A stretch of 41,939 nt of DNA from Candidatus Moranbacteria bacterium GW2011_GWF2_35_54 (GTDB lineage Bacteria > Patescibacteriota > Minisyncoccia > Moranbacterales > UBA9337), in NCBI GenBank assembly GCA_000990945.1, contig LBQR01000029.1, positions 1-41,939 of the forward strand. The letters are read 5' to 3'. A model generated the notes under the pieces. That model did not search any database. It was not told where the DNA came from and saw nothing but the letters and a program-made list of their open reading frames with translations. The translations under genes and the position numbers were made by a program. Below are positions 40,162-41,939 of the stretch, one piece after another (positions within the stretch are counted from its first letter, which is position 1; every line of letters starts with the position of its first letter).

Positions 40162-40503
40162 ATGAAATTTGATATTATCACAATTTTTCCTAAAATCTTT
40201 GATTCATATTTTAATGAGTCTATCTTGGGGCGGGCGCAAAAGAAAAATTTAATCCAAATAAATATTCATAATTTAAGAGATTACACTACGGATAAACATC
40301 AAACCGTAGATGATACTCCTTATGGCGGAGGGGCGGGGATGGTATTAAAAATTGAACCAATTTGGAGATGCGTTCAATTTTTAAAATCTCAAATTCCAAA
40401 TTACAAATTACAAAACACCCCCTCTGCCTTTCAGGCATCTCCCCCTTTTATTTTCGGCCAAGGGAAAAAAATATACTCAAAGCGACGCACAAAGATTGTC
40501 TAA
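40162..40503 (+). pseudogene. trmD: tRNA (guanine-N1)-methyltransferase TrmD, N-terminal part
   Basis: TrmD methylates G37 of tRNAs at position N1. This frame has the normal start FDIITIFPKIFDSYFNESI and the motif TVDDTPYGGGAGMV. From about residue 77 the text ([20 protein letters not shown]) is not TrmD-like; its DNA matches intergenic words, including TGCCTTTCAGGCA, the complement of the core at 18968-19020. At FGQGKK an A7 run (near 40470) shifts the frame, and the remaining codons to the stop are meaningless. An A6 run would restore [20 protein letters not shown]. Confidence 0.85.
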
Positions 40504-41113
40504 ATATGAAAATTTAATTATGATTTGCGGACGTTATGAGGGAGTAGATGAGCGAGTAGCAGAGCATATTATTGATGAAGAATTTTCTATTGGAGAATAT
40601 GTTTTAACTGGTGGAGAAATTCCTGCAATGGTGCTAGTAGATTCAGTTAGTCGACTCTTGCCGGAAGTTTTGGGGAATAAAGAATCATTGGCAGAAGAAA
40701 GCTTTAACATTAGTTCAGAGTTACTGGTCAACAGTTCGCAGACAAAAGAAGATCGGAATAGCTCAGAGTTACTGGTCAACAGTTCACAGACAAAAGAAGA
40801 TCGGAATAGCTCAGAGTTACTGGTCAACAGTTCACAGACAAAAGAAGATCAGAATAGTTCAGAGTTACTGGTCAACAGTTCGCAGACAAAAGAAGATCAG
40901 AATAGTTCAGAGTTCGCAGTTGACAGTTCGGGGAATAGTTCACAGCTCACAGTCAACAGTTCACAGACGGAAGGAAATAATTCAAAATTCTCCAAGGAGT
41001 ATCCTCATTACACCAAGCCGGAAGAGTTTAACGGCTGGAAAGTTCCAGAAGTATTACTTAGCGGTAATCATAAAGAGATTGAGAAATGGAGAAAGGAAAA
41101 CGCTAGCGCGTAA
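40496..41113 (+). pseudogene. trmD: TrmD, C-terminal part with in-frame tandem repeat
   Basis: The frame continues with [15 protein letters not shown], the trefoil-knot motif [26 protein letters not shown] and the C-terminal [10 protein letters not shown] ... [10 protein letters not shown]. Between EESF and YPHYT, the interdomain linker of TrmD, sit four copies of a 16-residue unit ([16 protein letters not shown] type; 48 bp, 40712-40903) and a degenerate tail. Intergenic DNA of the AGTTCACAG type is the likely source. The insert is in frame and lies in a part that is flexible in known TrmD structures. The C-terminus is short. Confidence 0.85.
40712..40975. repeat. 48-bp tandem repeat inside trmD
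   Basis: Units start at 40712, 40760, 40808 and 40856; they differ at only a few bases. A fifth, decayed unit (from 40904) mixes AGTTCGCAGTTGACAG and ACAGTTCACAG words. Confidence 0.95.
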
Positions 41114-41139
41114 ATTTCAAAGTCCAAATTACAAATGTC

Positions 41140-41162
41140 AAACCTGCCTGCCGGCAGGCAGG
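41140..41162. repeat. CCTGCCTGC-GCAGGCAGG palindrome
   Basis: A GC-rich perfect palindrome in an otherwise AT-rich gap (41114-41261), which also has ATTCAAAATTC-type words at 41220-41255. Confidence 0.7.
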
Positions 41163-41261
41163 TAAAATCTAAATTTTAAAATATTTAAAATTAAAAAATA
41201 AAAGTTAAAACATTAAGATTTGAATCGAAATTCAAAATTCGTAATTCAAAATTATAAAAAA

Positions 41262-41939
41262 TTGGGTAAAAAAGAAACAAAACAAATAGACAAAACTTTA
41301 TTATCGATAATATTAATGTTATCTGTTTTTGGCTTGATGATGATTTCTAGCGCCAGTGTCTTGTATTCTCAGACTAGATTTAATGATCCAAATTATTTTT
41401 TATCGCATCAATTCATATATGGGTTCTTGCCCGGGATTTTAGTGCTGTATATTTTTAGTCGCATCGATTATCATTTCTGGAGAAAGTTTGCTGTACCTTT
41501 TTTTATTATTTCAATAGTAGCTTTGATTTTAGTTTTTATTCCGCAGATAGGAAAAAATATTTATGGAGCCAGCCGTTGGATAAATTTGGGGCCGATTTCT
41601 TTTCAACCTTCAGAAATGGCTAAGCTTTCTATAATTTTATATTTAGCTGCTTGGTTAACCAGCAAAGGAAAAGAAGGAGTGCGGGATATTTATGAAGGGA
41701 TGCTTCCGTTTTTGGGAATTTTGGCGGTGATGAGTTTCCTAATTATCAAGCAACCAGATACGGGAACATTGGCGGTAGTTATTTTAATTTCAGTGGTGAT
41801 GTTTTTTATTTCAGGCGCTAATCTATCGCATATTTGGGGAATTTTTTTGGGCGGAAGTGTTATATTGGCAGGACTAATTGCCGTGGCGCCCTATCGATTA
41901 AATAGAATATTGGTTTTTCTTAATCCCGAGCATGATCCT
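41262..41939 (+). CDS. ftsW: SEDS glycosyltransferase FtsW (partial, runs off the end)
   Basis: 226 codons of a polytopic SEDS protein that polymerises peptidoglycan from lipid II. Recognisable parts are MMISSASVLYS in the first helix, GASRWINLGPISFQPSEMAKL and IIKQPDTGTLAVVIL, both hallmarks of FtsW/RodA. The N-terminus and the order of motifs favour FtsW over RodA, not with certainty. The start is a TTG at 41262 (then GGT AAA AAA), or another TTG at 41220; no ATG is in place. The frame is open to the last base. Confidence 0.85.
   Translation, partial: MGKKETKQIDKTLLSIILMLSVFGLMMISSASVLYSQTRFNDPNYFLSHQFIYGFLPGILVLYIFSRIDYHFWRKFAVPFFIISIVALILVFIPQIGKNIYGASRWINLGPISFQPSEMAKLSIILYLAAWLTSKGKEGVRDIYEGMLPFLGILAVMSFLIIKQPDTGTLAVVILISVVMFFISGANLSHIWGIFLGGSVILAGLIAVAPYRLNRILVFLNPEHDP

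Noticed and set aside
40712-40903. CRISPR-like regular repeats
   Set aside because: The units are contiguous 48-bp tandem copies with no spacers, in frame inside trmD.

Overview
The window reads as a chromosomal piece of a small-genome, AT-rich candidate phylum radiation bacterium (Patescibacteria; Parcubacteria or Moranbacteria-like is my best guess, from gene content only). The pointers are compact core genes, a divergent ArgS, a short HrcA, a DUF3467 protein, a divisome/elongasome set, many orphan small proteins, and intergenic spaces packed with inverted repeats. No rRNA, tRNA or CRISPR array was recognised.

Layout. 0-5 kb: family 4 uracil-DNA glycosylase, then secE-nusG-rplK-rplA, interrupted by two small membrane-protein genes, then an orphan gene and an RNase H. 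5-13.7 kb: a four-helix-bundle protein, a MacA/MacB-type exporter (one HlyD-like protein, one ATPase, two permeases), a broken TPR gene, a secreted cysteine-rich protein with a thrombospondin-like end, and a membrane protein. 13.9-18.8 kb: argS, an S51-like peptidase, a broken aminotransferase and a degenerate Mur-ligase-like protein. 18.9-23.3 kb: a heat-shock cluster with a perfect CIRCE operator, hrcA, a NUDIX-GrpE fusion, a structured intergenic region and dnaK. 23.6-24.6 kb: three small minus-strand orphans, two of them zinc ribbons. 24.9-28.2 kb: an AT-rich accessory module (DUF6602 nuclease-like, membrane protein, SGNH hydrolase, orphan) and a DUF3467 protein. 28.4-29.7 kb: large palindromes, a 53-residue lysine-repeat protein behind two tandem promoters, and a coiled-coil orphan. 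30.0-34.6 kb: mreB (damaged), mreC, mreD, penicillin-binding protein 2. 34.7-37.6 kb: polyprenyl synthase, ispG and rpmB between two identical 92-bp inverted repeats. 37.6-41.9 kb: site-2 protease, glycosyltransferase, a lipoprotein, trmD (frameshifted and carrying repeats) and the start of ftsW, which runs off the end.

Three patterns stand out. First, about twenty intergenic hairpins carry the same loop, GAGTAC or its complement GTACTC, while their arms differ from copy to copy but stay complementary; the loop appears in several otherwise unrelated repeat families. Second, clear Shine-Dalgarno sequences occur almost only before small orphan genes and nearly every conserved gene lacks one. 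Third, several conserved genes (mreB, the aminotransferase, dnaK) have lost about eight codons from invariant motifs, and trmD contains intergenic-type repeats; these are either real decay or assembly errors and need read-level checking.
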